This document shows positions 43,326 to 56,928 of a stretch of DNA of 64,000 nucleotides, one piece after another. Made by a program: the position numbers and the translations under genes. Each line of letters begins with the position of its first letter. Positions within the stretch are counted from its first letter, which is position 1. The DNA comes from Paraspadella gotoi (Eukaryota; Chaetognatha): NCBI GenBank assembly GCA_051294375.1, contig CM119266.1, positions 8,803,339 through 8,867,338 of the forward strand, written 5' to 3'. The notes under the pieces were generated by a model. The model made no database searches, had not been told where the DNA came from, and was given only the letters and a program-made list of their open reading frames with translations.

Positions 43326-44694
43326 TGCGGTCACAGCGACAGGACTCCGCCGCCGCCGCGTCGTCAGCGATATCGTCGTTTGGGTCTTCGTTTATTCATT
43401 GATTGACTTCGGTTTTTGAGTCTTAACTTAACTTGCGACTAAACTTTAGGNNNNNNNNNNNNNNNNNNNNNNNNNNNNNNNNNNNNNNNNNNNNNNNNNN
43501 NNNNNNNNNNNNNNNNNNNNNNNNNNNNNNNNNNNNNNNNNNNNNNNNNNNNNNNNNNNNNNNNNNNNNNNNNNNNNNNNNNNNNNNNNNNNNNNNNNNN
43601 NNNNNNNNNNNNNNNNNNNNNNNNNNNNNNNNNNNNNNTTCCCTTCCCCCCCCTTCTCTCGGCTTTTCCTCCGCCCTTTGCTTTATTGTTCTTCTGCGCC
43701 TTTGCTTTATTGTTCCTCGGGGTCTTTTGCCTCTATCATCCCATTTCGCTTTTTCGCTTCATTGTTCGAGACGTTTTCTACAAATTTTTATCGTTCTTTT
43801 TAGCTAATTTTCCTCATATTTCGCCGGGAGATTTTTTTATTTAAAAATTCTATAGTTTTTTTTTGTTTTTTTTTTTTTTGTAATTTACAGATGGGACTGA
43901 GTTTCCTCCGTTCGTTTTTAATGACACTTTTTTTGGCTCTCTTTTCCCAGAGCCCCACATTTCTGTTCATGTATCCTAGAATTCAATTTTTACAATGATA
44001 TTTAACTTAACTTAGTCCTAAACCTTAAACATTGATCCATAACTTTTAACTCTAACCCCTAACCTTAATTACTAAATTAGTCTCTAACCTTAACCTTTAA
44101 CTTAATCTTTAATTAAAAAAGTTAGCCTAATTTCAAATTTAAGATAAAACGGGGCGCTTTTGGAAAATAAGGCCCTTTTTTTCGTTTTTCTCATTGACAT
44201 TGGCGAAGAAAAAGTCTTTCGCGCTCAATTTTCTACCCTAACTTTAGAAGCTCGAGTTTTTCTCTTTTTCTTCTAAAGTCACAGTGAAAGAAAACTTACC
44301 TCAGTTAATTAAAGGGGTTTAAAATCTGCTCCATCCATTTGAGCCGAAAATTTTGAATCTGTTCGGTTTACATTCTACAATGTACATTATTGAACCGCAT
44401 CAACCGCATTTACTCACCTTTACAATTTGTAGATTCCTTTTAACTCATATTTCTAGACCCCCCCCCATCTGAGCTTTGTTCTCACTCGGCAGATTATTCC
44501 AGTTTTTGTTTTCACCATCACCCAACTTTTCACCCTCCATCCACCACGCGACCGCCCCTATCTTACTGCTTTCTTACCCGCTCTCTTATTCCCTCCCTGT
44601 CTCCCTCGTCCTCTCCCTCGTCCCTGCCTTCTCCCCCCCTACACATCAAGCATTCCGCGTCTTGAACGAGTTTTACCGCGACGACGCCTTTTAG
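43326..44694. other. Spacer with 188-N gap and CCTAAC-like patch
   Basis: Gap at 43,451-43,638. At 43,995-44,110 CTAACCTTAACC-type units form the reverse strand of the TTAGGG-like family. No gene seen. Confidence 0.6.
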
Positions 44695-45596
44695 TTGTTT
44701 TATGCCGAGTTCTTGTTTTTCCTTCCGCCGCCGAGGGTAAGCGAAAAACAAATCTCTCTCTCTCTCTTCTCATCTCTCTCTCTCTCTCTCTCTCTTCATT
44801 CTTCTCTCTCTTCTACTCCTCCTTCTGTGTGTGTGTGTGTCCGACTCCACATGGCAATATGGCGAGTTTATTTAAAATCGTCATTTGAGGCCATTCCTTT
44901 TCCAACATCACCGATTCAGTTCCTTCTTGTGGCCCGCTCGTTAAAAGAATAGTTTGAAACTTTGAAGCTGCATTAAGAAGAAGAATAGGCCTTAAAAATT
45001 GCATTGCATTGCTCATTGACGAAATGGTTAAAATAAAAAAGGGGAAAAAGAATACGCAAAGATTATTGTGCAAAATACTTTTTTTTTTTTTAATTCACAT
45101 TGACCGAAAGCAAAAGTATCTAGAATATATATATCCGCTTAGTGATTTCTAGGAAATGATACGGCCAAAAATAGTTTCCCGATCTGTTTCTTGGGTAACG
45201 GAGTGGGCCAGGGCTAGCCGACCTGGTCACCTCCCCCCTCTTCCTCCAATCCTCAAATCCCCTGACCCCCTTCCCCCTTTCTCCCGCTCTTCCTCTTTCT
45301 TCCTCTATCTTTCCCCAACCCTTTTTAAACAACATTCTGGCTGCAGCCTCTCAAAGAATTGTTGTCTGCTACCTTAAACAGCTTAGAGTAAGGTCGTCCC
45401 TTGTTGGACGAATGCCTTTCAAGTTTCAAGTCAAATCTAGTCAAAGACAGTTGGGTAGAAAAATCGAGGATCGACCTTCTTTTAATCCTTATTTTCTCCC
45501 TCCGTCGATCCTCCCGTCCACCCGTCAGTCCGTCCGTTCTTTCGTCTTGTCCCTCCCTCCATTTTCGTACTTTTCTCCTTCAACGAGAATCGCTAA
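44695..45596. other. Spacer, (TC)n and short (GT)n
   Basis: (TC)n at 44,752-44,810 and GTGTGTGT at 44,828-44,840. A good donor (AGG|GTAAGC) sits at about 44,736, but the frame before it contains a stop. Confidence 0.5.
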
Positions 45597-45676
45597 TGCC
45601 GTACACTCGTCTGGCAAGAGACGCTTTGACTTCATTGAACTTTCCCATCTCAGCCGAAATGCGCGTTAAAAAAAGG
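45597..45676 (+). CDS. Possible first coding exon, unknown protein
   Basis: ATG at 45,597 gives MPYTRLARDALTSLNFPISA then EMRVKK, followed by a strong AGG|GTGAGTG donor near 45,676. The start and donor fit a first exon, with a basic, Arg/Leu-containing N-terminus. No downstream exon or family was recognised. Confidence 0.25.
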
Positions 45677-45697
45677 GTGAGTGCTTTTCTTCGACGA

Positions 45698-45766
45698 AGA
45701 GAGAGAAGAAGAGAGAGAGAGAGAGAGAAAGGAGGTAGAGAGAGAGAGAGAGAGGAGAGAGCGAGA

Positions 45767-45798
<32 letters not shown>

Positions 45799-45882
45799 GA
45801 GAGAAGAAGAGGAGAGAGGGGCCTTCGGATAGGCACATTTAAGACTCCGGAGAGAGGGTCACTATAAAACGATAAAACTTCT

Positions 45883-45949
<67 letters not shown>

Positions 45950-45998
45950 ACTCTCTCTCTCTTCGTCTCTCCTCTCTCCCTCTCAGATCCTCTCCTTT
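45698..45998. repeat. (GA)n followed by (TC)n, facing repeats
   Basis: GA tract at 45,698-45,820 and TC tract at 45,880-45,985 are reverse complements and could fold into a long hairpin. Confidence 0.85.
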
Positions 45999-47439
45999 CC
46001 GCAATACAATAAAAACTTCATTTGCATAGAAACGCTCTTCCATTTGTTCTCTTCATGGAACCAAAAACGTAAATACAGTTAAATGAAAGGATCAAATACT
46101 GTGACTATATTTGTTATAGTGTAGGGAGAGACACTAACTCATCGAAGGTGGATTAAGAAAATTTGAATTAAGCACCTGCTCAAAGACAAAAATTTAGACA
46201 TTTTTTTAAAAAAATTTTAATATACAAAAAATTTTAATATTAACTCACCATACTCCATATATTAATTTTTGAATATTTATTTATAAACAGAAAAGGCTAA
46301 AAAATTTTTTATGATTTTTTTATTTTAAGATCAGATTCGGGTAGCTTGCAAAAAGTTGTCTAACACAAAGTATAATTCTTTTTTCGATATTTTGTTCATA
46401 AGTAAGTGAAAAATATGAAAAACTATTTATAATTATCATCATCATCATTTTTTGATAATTTATTATTTTTTCTTAATTTTAACCAAGAAAACATAAACAT
46501 TTTTGAAAGTTGTAGTTATATTTTTTAATTAACTTTTTATGCTCTATCAGAATCCATCAAAAAAAGTTAATATTGATTAAAAAATTTTTTTATCATTATA
46601 TAGTAATATTGTAATTTTAATAGCAATAATAAAAGCATTAAAATCGAACTTTTTTAAAAAATTCTTTTTTTACCTAAAAGTAGACTTCATGACTAAAGTT
46701 TTGAACCCCCGCCCCTAATAAATTTAATTTTATAGTAGATTTCTAGTTATAGCAACTTTAGATTTTACACCCTGGTAAAAAAATCGCTGACGTTTTTTAT
46801 TTTTCAACTCCCAGTAACCCAGCTTGCTTACTTTCTTAGTTATGTGCTCATCAATGGAATGGTCGAAGTTAAAAAATCAACTTTTTTGAATTTGAATAGG
46901 ACCTTCCTTTTATAAGATATATTTTTATGAAGAAAAATGAAATGTTTAAAAATTTCGGTTTATCTTACAAATAAAGACATTAAAGTATGTGTCTGAGCAA
47001 TCAGAATGTCAAAAACTTTTTCACTGCCACAATGACAGCCCTTTCCATTTTATAGTTTTTTCTAGTTAAAACTTATACAAAATAAAAATTCAGTTTAAAA
47101 AAAAATTGAAAAGAACATTGTTCTGGAAAGCGCCTGTTACCTCACTAAACATTATACTTACTAATGAATATAAAATAAATTATAATATTCCTCTCAACTT
47201 TTTTAACAATGAGTTTGAAATTGAATTATCAAATAAGAGGGGAAAATTCTGTGAATCATATTAAGTCAGTTAAGAGTAATAACAAATCTTTTCATTTCAC
47301 TACGATTCGAACTCCGTGTATATCTTTTCAGCAAAAGTAAATGGGCGTTTCGTCGAAACCAATACATTGAGATTTCTTAGAAATTCTTTGACATTTCTTA
47401 GAAATCCCTTGGCTTTTTCCGATGACTCCCCCGAGACAA
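45999..47439. other. AT-rich spacer, nothing recognised
   Basis: About 1.4 kb of AT-rich sequence without coding frames. GATTCGAAC at 47,305 is a reversed B-box-like string but no tRNA folds around it. Confidence 0.6.
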
Positions 47440-47720
47440 CGTCGACAGCGCATCGAGCCGATAACCGCGCGACGGAAAATCGAAAAGACGTTAAGAGAGC
47501 GAATCTCGTTTTTTTTTTTTTTTTTTGCGCTCGCGGGAAAGCGACGCGTCGTCACTCGCGGGTCCAAAATTCGATTATTTCTCTTTCCCGCGAGACGTCA
47601 TCAGAGTCGAACGACGGAAGCGTCAAACGGCGAAGTTGATTAGCGTCGCCGGTGGTAGATGTCGTTGTTGTTGTCGTCGTCGTCAGTTGTCGTTCCGTGA
47701 CGGCGACGATTATGTTTTCA
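47440..47720. promoter_or_regulatory. CpG-rich promoter-like block with E2F and CRE motifs
   Basis: TCGCGGGAAA at 47,531-47,540, CGTCACTCGCGG at 47,550-47,561, TTTCCCGC at 47,584-47,591 and AGACGTCA at 47,593-47,600 lie in a CpG-dense stretch between AT-rich flanks. The first two motifs occur in the same order at 16,999-17,038. Confidence 0.45.
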
Positions 47721-47824
47721 CGCTTGGAAAATTATTCACGTCTCTTTGCGCGTTTATCGATTCTCGCCGTTTTGATTTCGATGAGAACAAAAAGAGAGAG
47801 AGAGAGAGAGAGAGAGAAGAGAGA

Positions 47825-47862
<38 letters not shown>

Positions 47863-48658
47863 AGAGGAGAAGAAGAAGAGAGGGGGGTGAGAATTAACTC
47901 CTTATTTCTCCTCTCACTCCAGAGCGAACTCCCTCTCCTCTCTCATTCCTCTCTCTCTCTCTCTTCTCTCTCTCTTCTCTCTCTCGCTCTCTCTCTTCTT
48001 TTCTCGTCTCTCTGCTTTACTCTCTCTCCTGAGTCTTCTCATTGTCTCTTCTCTCTCGCCCGGTAGCGGTTCGTGTCTAGTTTTGGGTTCTGGTCTCCTG
48101 CTTGCGTGCTTTGTTGGTGATAGTGATCGTGGGTGCTTCTGGATCTGGATCGCCCATGTAGTTATCGGGTCGCTTCGTGAATCTCCTGTCTATTCTCTCC
48201 ATCTCTCTCTCTATCCGTGGTCTTTGTCTCGTTCCTGAATGCTTTTATCCGTTGGGGCCGCGCGCGTGCTGTCCGTGTAATATAGAGCTCGGAGCGTGGG
48301 CTCGGTGTTTCACGTACAGGAGAGAGAGCGAGTGCGTTTTTTTTCTCGGATCGAATGGCTATTATCGGGGTTTTCTATGTAATAGATCATTGGCGCCCTC
48401 TCGTCGTTCATGGCTTTCTGTTGCCCTCTTTCTCGTGCCCGTCTCTCTACTATCTCTCTCTCATTGCTCGTCTCTCTCTCCTCTCTCTCTTCTTCTCCCT
48501 CGCTCTCTCATCATCTCCCTACGACTTTTAATTAGAAGTCGATGAGGGAGTGGCGAAGATGGAAAGAGAAATAACCATTATATTAAATAAAAGCATAGAA
48601 GACGATAAAAAGATGAAAGAAAAAACTGAGTTGGGGGAGAACTAAACATCGCTCGTTT
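47721..48658. repeat. (GA)n, (TC)n and spacer
   Basis: GA at 47,790-47,882, interrupted TC at 47,935-48,060 and 48,440-48,510. The unique sequence between has no recognised gene. Confidence 0.6.
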
Positions 48659-48907
48659 TCAAAAGTTTCTCTGCGGCTGAGATCGTTGGAGGGCATATAC
48701 TTGCAAGTTCTGCACAGAACCCGAAGTTTCGGTCACTGCTATGATTGTTTTCGGCTGCCGGGCTATGTTTGTTCTGCCTCCGTCCGCGGGCTCAGGTCGC
48801 GACCTGTCCGAATCCTGACGCCCCGTACGGATACAATTTTTTTCTCTTCGATCTATCTCTTCAGCTTCCCATCTCACGCCGTCGGCATCTGAATCAGAGT
48901 CCGCCAT
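48659..48907 (-). CDS. Unrecognised 82-residue ORF
   Basis: ATG at 48,907 opens MADSDSDADGVRWEAEEIDR, then a basic and Gln/Ser-rich segment ending RSQPQRNF and a stop at 48,659. The composition is mixed and non-repetitive, unusual for this region. It could be a first exon, a transposon fragment or chance. No domain recognised, and the plus strand is also partly open. Confidence 0.25.
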   Translation of the reverse strand: MADSDSDADGVRWEAEEIDRREKNCIRTGRQDSDRSRPEPADGGRTNIARQPKTIIAVTETSGSVQNLQVYALQRSQPQRNF

Positions 48908-49698
48908 ACGACGGAGCTGAAAGTCGCGGATAAGAGACCTCTTCTGCTTTCTTTCCTTTAATCCCAAAGTGAAAAAAGAATGAATAAAAATAAAAGTTAT
49001 TATTTTTAAACACCCTATTCATTTTAGATTTTAATTTCTTTTCTATATTTCAATTATTATTTTTTACTTTCTATCTTCCATGATTTCTGAATTTTTTTGA
49101 CTTTATTCTTTTTTCCTTAATTTTGTTTAACATTTTTTTCTTTTTATTTCATCTTGTTCAATGGTATAAATATTTTTTAACCTGAACCAAAAAAGATATA
49201 TTTTACAATTTGTTATATAAATGATTTTAAAAATAATTAAAAAAGAAATACAGGCTGACAATAGCTTAGCCTAAGCTTAGGTCCTAAGTTAGGAATTCCC
49301 AGACAACTGTTTGCTCGGGCTTTTGGTTTGCAGCTTTGCCCCATCTCCTAGTAAAGGCGACCTCGTCAGAAACAATTTGGTGCAAAGACAGCTTTCCCAG
49401 ACAAAAGATATCGTTAAACAACTTTGCTACAACTTTTTTTTTACAAAAATATATTTTAGCTAATCGAATTAAAAATTAAAAGGAAATAAATCAACCTAAA
49501 TGTTTACTTATTCTTTCATCAATCGCTTATTAACTCATTTAATTAACAATAAAATCTTGAAATTATAAAACTATATATAAAATAATTGCAACAAATTTTG
49601 CTTTGTTTCATCACTTTCAGGTTGATCTATGCTTTTTTCTGTCTTAATCTTATTTTTTAAATTTTTGTATTATTAATATAATATTTCATAGAAAGTAA
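48908..49698. other. AT-rich spacer
   Basis: No gene. A moderately GC-rich island at 49,300-49,400 has no recognisable content. Confidence 0.6.
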
Positions 49699-49984
49699 GT
49701 AAAAAGAATTTTCCGTCCGCGACGGCGACGATGCTCCGGACGTAGTCCTATTGATTCGCGGATTTCTCCGAGCAGAGTTTTTTTCTCTCGATCCGCGACC
49801 TCGAGTCCGGCGGCAAAGATTGGCCGGTCGAACGAGTGGTCCGGCCATGATGGACAAAAGGCGTCGTGGCCAGAACACCCGTGGCTTCCTAGCCGCAGAA
49901 TGGCTCGGAGTAAAGGCCATGGTCGTTAGAGAAATCCCTGGGTGCAAAGAACGGGAGATAAATTTAAAGGAGGAGATTAAATAA
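49699..49984 (+). CDS. Unrecognised ORF, possibly a remnant
   Basis: An open frame of about 95 codons without an early ATG: EFSVRDGDDAPDVVLLIRGF, later RGQNTRGFLAAEWLGVKAMV and EIPGCKEREINLKEEIK before a stop. The first ATG would be at 49,751. CpG-rich codons amid AT-rich flanks suggest a coding or promoter segment, but the opposite strand is open too and no family fits. Confidence 0.22.
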
Positions 49985-51560
49985 AAAGTAAATAAACAAT
50001 AAATAATAAACAAAAAATGAAATTAATTTTTTCTTTCTTTTTAAAGACATCGGAGATCCTTTGAAAACTATATTCTTTTATTGTCTCACACCGGAGAGAA
50101 ATGTTTTTTTTTTTATTTAACTCTTTTGTATTTTCGAAAATTAATTGTTTCGACATTAAGCTAATTATTATTTAATCGTACCGTGTTTACGATCCAGAAG
50201 CCAATTTACGTATTCAAAAATAATTGATCGAAACTTAATTAGGATAAAATAATGCGAATTAGAAACTTTGGTCCTTTGTATGACTTTGTTGCCAAGAATA
50301 ACGGCCTGATTTTAAACACTTAATTTCATAAATAAATTATAGGTTTTTATCCTAGTTTTTTTTGTTGATTGATGGAATTCTCGACGGCCAAAGCTCAGCT
50401 TTACTTACCTTTTTTTCCCGCGAAAAAATTCTCGTTTTTTCTCCATTTCCCCTCCCCCTCTCCAAAAATATGATGACCGGAAAATATTTTCTCTACGATA
50501 AATGACCAAAACATAATCCCCCAACTGACGTCAAATAAAACTTTGCTTGCTACATGTCCAATATAAAGCAGAGTAAAACAATGGGATTTACTCTCTCTTT
50601 CTCTCTTTGTAAAAATATTGAAACCCGTTGAAAATGTTAAGACGAAATAGACTTAGTCAAAATATACTTAAACATTTAATTATAGCAAAAACATTATAAC
50701 TTTTAACATTTCATTATTTAACTCCCCAACTCTCAAAATCTCCAGACGACAGAATCACATCCACTTAAATCTCTTCGGCTCCAGAAAACATTATTCTGCC
50801 TGCCCTCACCTTTTTTTTGAATGGATACAAAGCAATCTCTTCTCTCCTCTCTCATTCTCTTCTCTCCTCTCTCTCTCCTCTCGTCTCGTTCTCTCTCTGC
50901 TCCGTCTCTCTCCCTACCTCTTCTCTCTTTTCTCGTCTCTTCTCTTCACATTCCATACACATCCATGGCAAGACAGACTTTTGTCATTTTTTTTTATCCG
51001 CCGTAGGGGTTTTATATTCTTTCTCTTTTCCTCCTAATCCTTTCTCTCTTCCTCTTTTTTAAAAAATTACTTTTCTTTTCTATTTGTTCTGTTTTGTTTT
51101 TTTCAAGTGGTTAGATCTATTCGGCTTTCCCCAGTTTCAAGGTCAACCACGAATTTCTCTTCCGTCGTAATGAAGCGCAATAGAAGAGATTCCTCTATCC
51201 TCTCTTCTGTTTCTCTCATCTCTTCTCCTCTCTTCCTCTACCGTCTCTCTATCGTCTCCCTCTCTGTCTCTCTCAAATCCCATCTCGTCGTTCTTCTTCC
51301 TCATCCTCTCTCTCTCTCTCCGTCGTCTCTCTTCTCTTCTCTCCTGTCCGATCGCCCCCCAATAAATCTCTTTCTTCCTGCCTTTTCATGAAAGAACCGG
51401 TTTTCTTCTTTCGTAAAGAAAAAAAAGAAATAATTCTCTGTTTTTTTTGTTGCCTACGAAAAAGTAAAACAAATATGAGTTCCATGTAAACGGAAAAGCG
51501 GTGGTACGACGATCAAACGACGACGACTACAAGCGAAGCAAAAAACACACGCCGCGTGTC

Positions 51561-51644
<84 letters not shown>

Positions 51645-52502
51645 AGAGAGACACGTAGCGATGAAGGACGCGACGAGCGACGACGATGAACGAAGTCTTC
51701 TCCGAGTCTGACTTGTCTCCCTCTCCCTCTTCCTTCATTCCTCCTTCCCTCCTCCTCCTTCCCTCTGCTTCCTCTTACTCCCTTTCCTCCTCTTTTCTTT
51801 TGCTTCTTTTCCCTCGTCAGATGCACGGTTGATCAACTGAAAAAAGAGAAGAAAAAAAATATGTTGAAGTATTTTATTTTCCAATTTTTTTTTTTGTTCA
51901 ACTGCGAAGCAGATGTTTTGCGCCTTAATTGGTCTTTGTTTTTGTCACTATGGTGGCGGCTGGTTATCTGTCTCTCTCTCCTCTCTCGTTCGATCTCCTC
52001 TTCTGTCTCTCTCTCCTGTATCTCGTCTCCTCTCTCTCTCTCTCTCGTCTCTCTCTCGATCTCTCGTCTCTCTTCGTCTCTCTCTGTCGTCTCTCTCGTC
52101 TCTTCTGTACAACGCTAATTCTACTTGTCAACAGCACGTTTAATACCGTGCCTCGCGCTGGTAGTTTCGCTTATAGTTATAACTTATATGTGTTGTGTTT
52201 TGTTGCTTTTTTTATCCCAAGAAATAAAGCCGCACTTTTAATATCCAAGAACCTTTTTTTCTTTCCTTTTTTCTATCTTTAATTTTCTTTCTGTCTAATC
52301 ATTTCCTGGTTTTTCATTTCAACTTTTTCTCATTCATTCCAATCCTTTCCATTTTTTTCTTTCCTTTTTTTTCTCCTTTTTCCACCCTTTCTTTTTAAAA
52401 TTCTCCATTTCCTGCAACCAGTGTTTTCTCGTCTTTTCTTTTCCTCCCTTTTTTTTTTATTTCAGTCGCCCCGGTTTCTTTTCCTCTACAATTTTTTTTC
52501 GA

Positions 52503-52541
<39 letters not shown>

Positions 52542-52689
52542 CTTCCTCTCTCTCTCTCTCTCTCTCTCTCTACTCTCTCTCTCTCTGTCTCTCTCTCTCT
52601 CTCCAGAACTTTTCATGTGTTTGCTGTCGGGTTCGGGGTCAAAAAGTTCAAAATGTTGTTTTTAAAGGAACATTACCAAATACGCATAC
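49985..52689. other. Spacer dominated by (TC)n and (GA)n tracts
   Basis: AT-rich to 50,830, interrupted TC at 50,835-50,950 and 51,195-51,345, GA at 51,564-51,650, TC at 51,970-52,105 and 52,508-52,602. No exon supported. Confidence 0.6.
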
Positions 52690-52692
52690 AAT

Positions 52693-52775
52693 TTTAAAAA
52701 ATTTTGTTTTTTCGACCCGTATCTTTTAATGGAAAGAAGCTATAAGCCCGCTTAATCATTTATCATGTTATCTTC

Positions 52776-52807
<32 letters not shown>

Positions 52808-54287
52808 GTGCTTCTCTTTTCCCCCTATTCTTTGCGAAAAAGTTTCCCCTTGTTCTCCCCTTCAATATTTCTGTCTTTCCCAATTCACTTCTTTAACAAT
52901 TTTTAATCCCGTTTTTTATGCCTCACGTTAAAAGCGTCAATATAACTTTTTTCATTCTTTTCCCTTCTCTCTCTCTCTCTCTCTCTCGTCTCTCGTCTTC
53001 TCTCTCCTCTCTCCACTCTCTCTCTCTCTCTTCTCTCATCTCTCCACTCACATTTAATACCACTGATCACCAAAATCAACACTACCTAATCTAAAGAAAT
53101 TTCTTAAGAAGATCACAACATTCCCAGTTTTTAATCCTGCATGGAATTTCATCATTTTTCATTGAATCACGATTTTCTCTAGATCTCTTTCCTTCTATAT
53201 CTTCTCTTTATCCTTTTTATTTCCATAATGCTTTCCTTTCTTTTCCCGCTACTTCCTTTACTTTCTTTACTTTTACTTTTCTTCCTGCCATCTTTTTCTT
53301 CCTTTTCCTTCTCTATTCCATTCCTTTTTTTTCCCCCTTTATTTTTCGTTTGCCTTTCCTTTTCTTCCTTTTCTTTGATTCCCTGGCCCTTTTCCTTTCC
53401 CTTTTTCCTTTTTTATCTTTTAGTTCCTTCACTTCCCTTCCCCTTTATATCTTTTCTTTACCTTCCTGTCCCTTTGCTTCGTTCATCTTCCTGTCTTCTC
53501 TCCATCAAAATTCCTCCTTCCTTCCTTTCCTTCTTTAATATCTCCTTTTCTCTCTTCCTTCCAGCCTACGCGGAAAATCGGAGGGCATATTATTTACTCT
53601 CTTCTCTCTCTCTCCCTTTTGCTTCCTGTCTTTTTACTTTTTTTCTTCTCTTATCTCTTCGCTTCTTTTCCTCAGTCATCTGTAGTCGATCGTTTTTCGC
53701 GTGCCTCCTCGTTTCTTTTCCTTTTATTTTTTTACTTTTTCTTCTAAAGATTTCTTCGTTTATTCAAAAGTTTTTATGATATGTCTTCATTTATTATGAT
53801 CTTATAGTTATCGGTTCATTTTATTGTATTATATTCTTTTTTTGATTTGTGTTTCACAGGGACCAGCACCAAATAAACTGCACACATTTAACCCACTTTT
53901 TGGTGTCATAGTAAAAATTACTAAAGTTGATTAATGCCTCCATTTATTAATCTTGAATATTGAAACTTTTTTTTCACTTAATGTTGTCAAAAATCTTCTC
54001 TCCTTTTCTCATCTATTTCTTTGTCTCGCTTCCCATTTCATCCTATCTCTTTTCCACTTCTCTTTCTATTCCCCCTTTGCGGATCGGTCATTGTTTCCAT
54101 TCTCTCCTTCTTTGTCTCCTTCTCTTCTCTCTCATTGTCTTGTCTCCTGCCCATCAATTGTTGTTATCAGCGACTCTAGATTGGCCTTCGGTCGGCTCAA
54201 CTGACTCTAGCGTTGCTTTCCAAGTTTTTTTTTTCGGCTACATAGGGGCGTTTTTTTCTGTTCATCTAAAGTCTGTTTTCCAACCGC

Positions 54288-54330
<43 letters not shown>

Positions 54331-56892
54331 CCCTCCCCCACTTCCCTCTCTCCCACTCTCTCACCACACCATCACTCAATTCGACCTCTCTTCTTTTATA
54401 ATAGTTCCTCTAACTTTTTTTCTTTTCCTTCCTTTTCAAACGATCTTTTGCCAAGATCTCTCTTTTCTTTTCTTTTTCCCTGCGGACAGGCGAGGCCTCC
54501 ATTTTTTTTCATTTCTTTTCGTTTTCTTCCATTTTCCGTCTTTTTCCATTTTGTCTTACCCAATCGTTACTACTTACCCTCAGCCTTCACCCTCGTTCGT
54601 GATTTTGGGTCAGACCGTCCCGAAGTGAAGAAGCCCTCGTCGTCCGTCGTTCGTCGTCGTCCGTTCGGTCGTGTCGTCCAATCATCGGTCGTTCGGCATT
54701 AAACCGCTTTCGGGAGTTGAAAGCCGGCGTGCAGCCCGGCGTTCACACGTCAGCGAACGTGACTTTCTCCGCTTCTTGTGATTCTCACGCAATGGAGGCG
54801 AAAAAGAAGTGTGAGACGTCGAAAAATGATCGACGGGTAATTTGTGAACCTCACCTTTTTTAAGCGTGACTCTGTGCGGAACGTTTTGCTTACCAAAGAC
54901 TTTCACTTGCTGTGTTGTTATCCTTGTAATGGGCATGGCAGGGCCCTAAACCACTATATCCTGTTCCCAAGCTTAGAGGCAAGATAGTTTCAATTTAGTG
55001 AATAAGGATGGAACATATTTGTTTTACTATCCCATATGGTAGAATCAATTGCAATCGGTGTTAGCAAAAAGTTAGTATGTCTATTCATAGGAAACATTTT
55101 TTGCGGGACTGAAAGAGTTTGTGAGAGCATACCAAAAGACTGCGGGGGTGCTTACTTGCTAAGAGAGAGAGGAAAAGAGAGAGAGAGAGAGATGAGAGAG
55201 GAGAGAGAGAGAGAGAGAGAGAGCGAGAAGAGAGAGAGGAGGAGAGCGAGGTGAGAGAGAGAGAGGAGAGATGCCCATCGGGGAAATTCTTGCAGATATC
55301 CTTCCTTTAAAAAAAAGATTCCTTTCAAAAAATCTTTGAACCTTTGAAATTGCCTCGGCCTAAAAAGTTTCTCTTTCCCCAAGACATTTTCGTTTAGAAA
55401 TTCAGAGGCCTTAAAATCACGTTCACACCCTCCCGACTAAACATCAGCCGCGTTTAAACCAACCTGCAAGATGGACGTTAACTGTTCTACGGACGTTACT
55501 ACTCGAAAAAGCGTAGGCTCGCGCGCCTCTTATCTTTTTCAGAAGGCGCCAGTTTTTATCGTTCTCGCACGTTAAAACGGAATTCTTTTTCTTTGGCGAA
55601 CCGAAAAAAAAACACGAGCGATGGTGAGGACGTCTTAGACGGTTTTTCAGTGCTGAGAATTAAAAAGAAAAAAATTTTGTATGATAATTGTATATAAAAG
55701 GGAGAGTTTAACTAACAAAATTGAAAGGCTATCCCTTAGGACTGGATGCTGATTTGCTGTTGAGAGGAGGAGAGAGAGAGGGAGAGGAGAGAGAGAAGAG
55801 GAAGAGAGAGAGAGAGAGAGAGAGTAGAAGAGAGAGAGAGAGAGAGAGAGCAGAGAGTCTCCTACCTCACGTCGTTTTTCAGATTTGTTGAAAAAGCGAA
55901 GAAAGGACTTCCTAAAATGAAGATAGTTTCTCATGGTTAAAAAACTATGATATATAATTTATACTGAAACAGTAATTTTACTAAAAATTGAGAATAAAAT
56001 CAGGAATTTTTGTACAAGTGTAGGCGTCTCAGGCGGACCATATATTTTTTGTTCCTATTCATAATTGACATCAGGTTTTTGTTTCTTTTTTTTCTTTTTT
56101 AGGAAGTATTTTATTTAACGATAAGAACAATAAATTGGTGATACGATGCTAAAAGATTAAAATTACCTATAGATGACATTTTTCAACTTTTTTCCCAGGA
56201 AGCCTTTCTCATCTTCAAGTGATTAAAGTACATATAGGATGACCCATAGATGAACATTTTTCAACTTTTTCCAAGACCTTTCTTTCATTCTTCAAGGTGA
56301 ATTTCTGAAAGTTCGCTTTCATCGCGACTCAAAAAAATTGAAAAAAAAAAAAAAATATTTTGCTGGAATTTGGTGAGGAAAAAATTTAAAACAAACGGAA
56401 GATCAAAATATTTTCCATTCTCTTTTTCCCTCACGCGAATCTTTTTCCGCTTCCATCGAGAAGCAAAAATTTAAAATTCGAAATTTTCGAAAAAAAAAAA
56501 AAATAGAAAAAAAAAATTAATAAAAAAACTTTTTAAAAAAAAATTTAACAATTTAAAAACAAGTTTTTAATCTCCTTTCCCTTTCTTCTTTTTTAATTAT
56601 CATTCAAGTCTTCGTCTTTCCCTAAATCCAAACTTATTTCTTCCTTCTTTATCTTTCCACCAATCATCGATCGGCAAGCTCCGGGTCACGTTGATCCGGA
56701 ACATTTTCCTCTCCCCGGAATGCTAATTTCCAGCTCGGATAAAAGTCGTTTCCGTATTTTCCCCGTTTCTTTTTTTCGTCACCGTCGTTAAGAACGCTAC
56801 TTCAATTCGAAGAGAAACGTTTCCTCTTCTCGAATGACTCGGATTCATCTCATTTATTTTTTCACCTGGCAGTTGGAAGACTCTCTCTCTCT

Positions 56893-56928
<36 letters not shown>

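Noticed and set aside
53228-54628. Leu/Ser/Phe-rich frames of 183 and 222 codons that look like membrane proteins.
   Set aside because: Hydrophobicity comes from T/C-rich DNA. The matching clean copy at 58.1-59.4 kb does not preserve the same proteins, so they are not selected.
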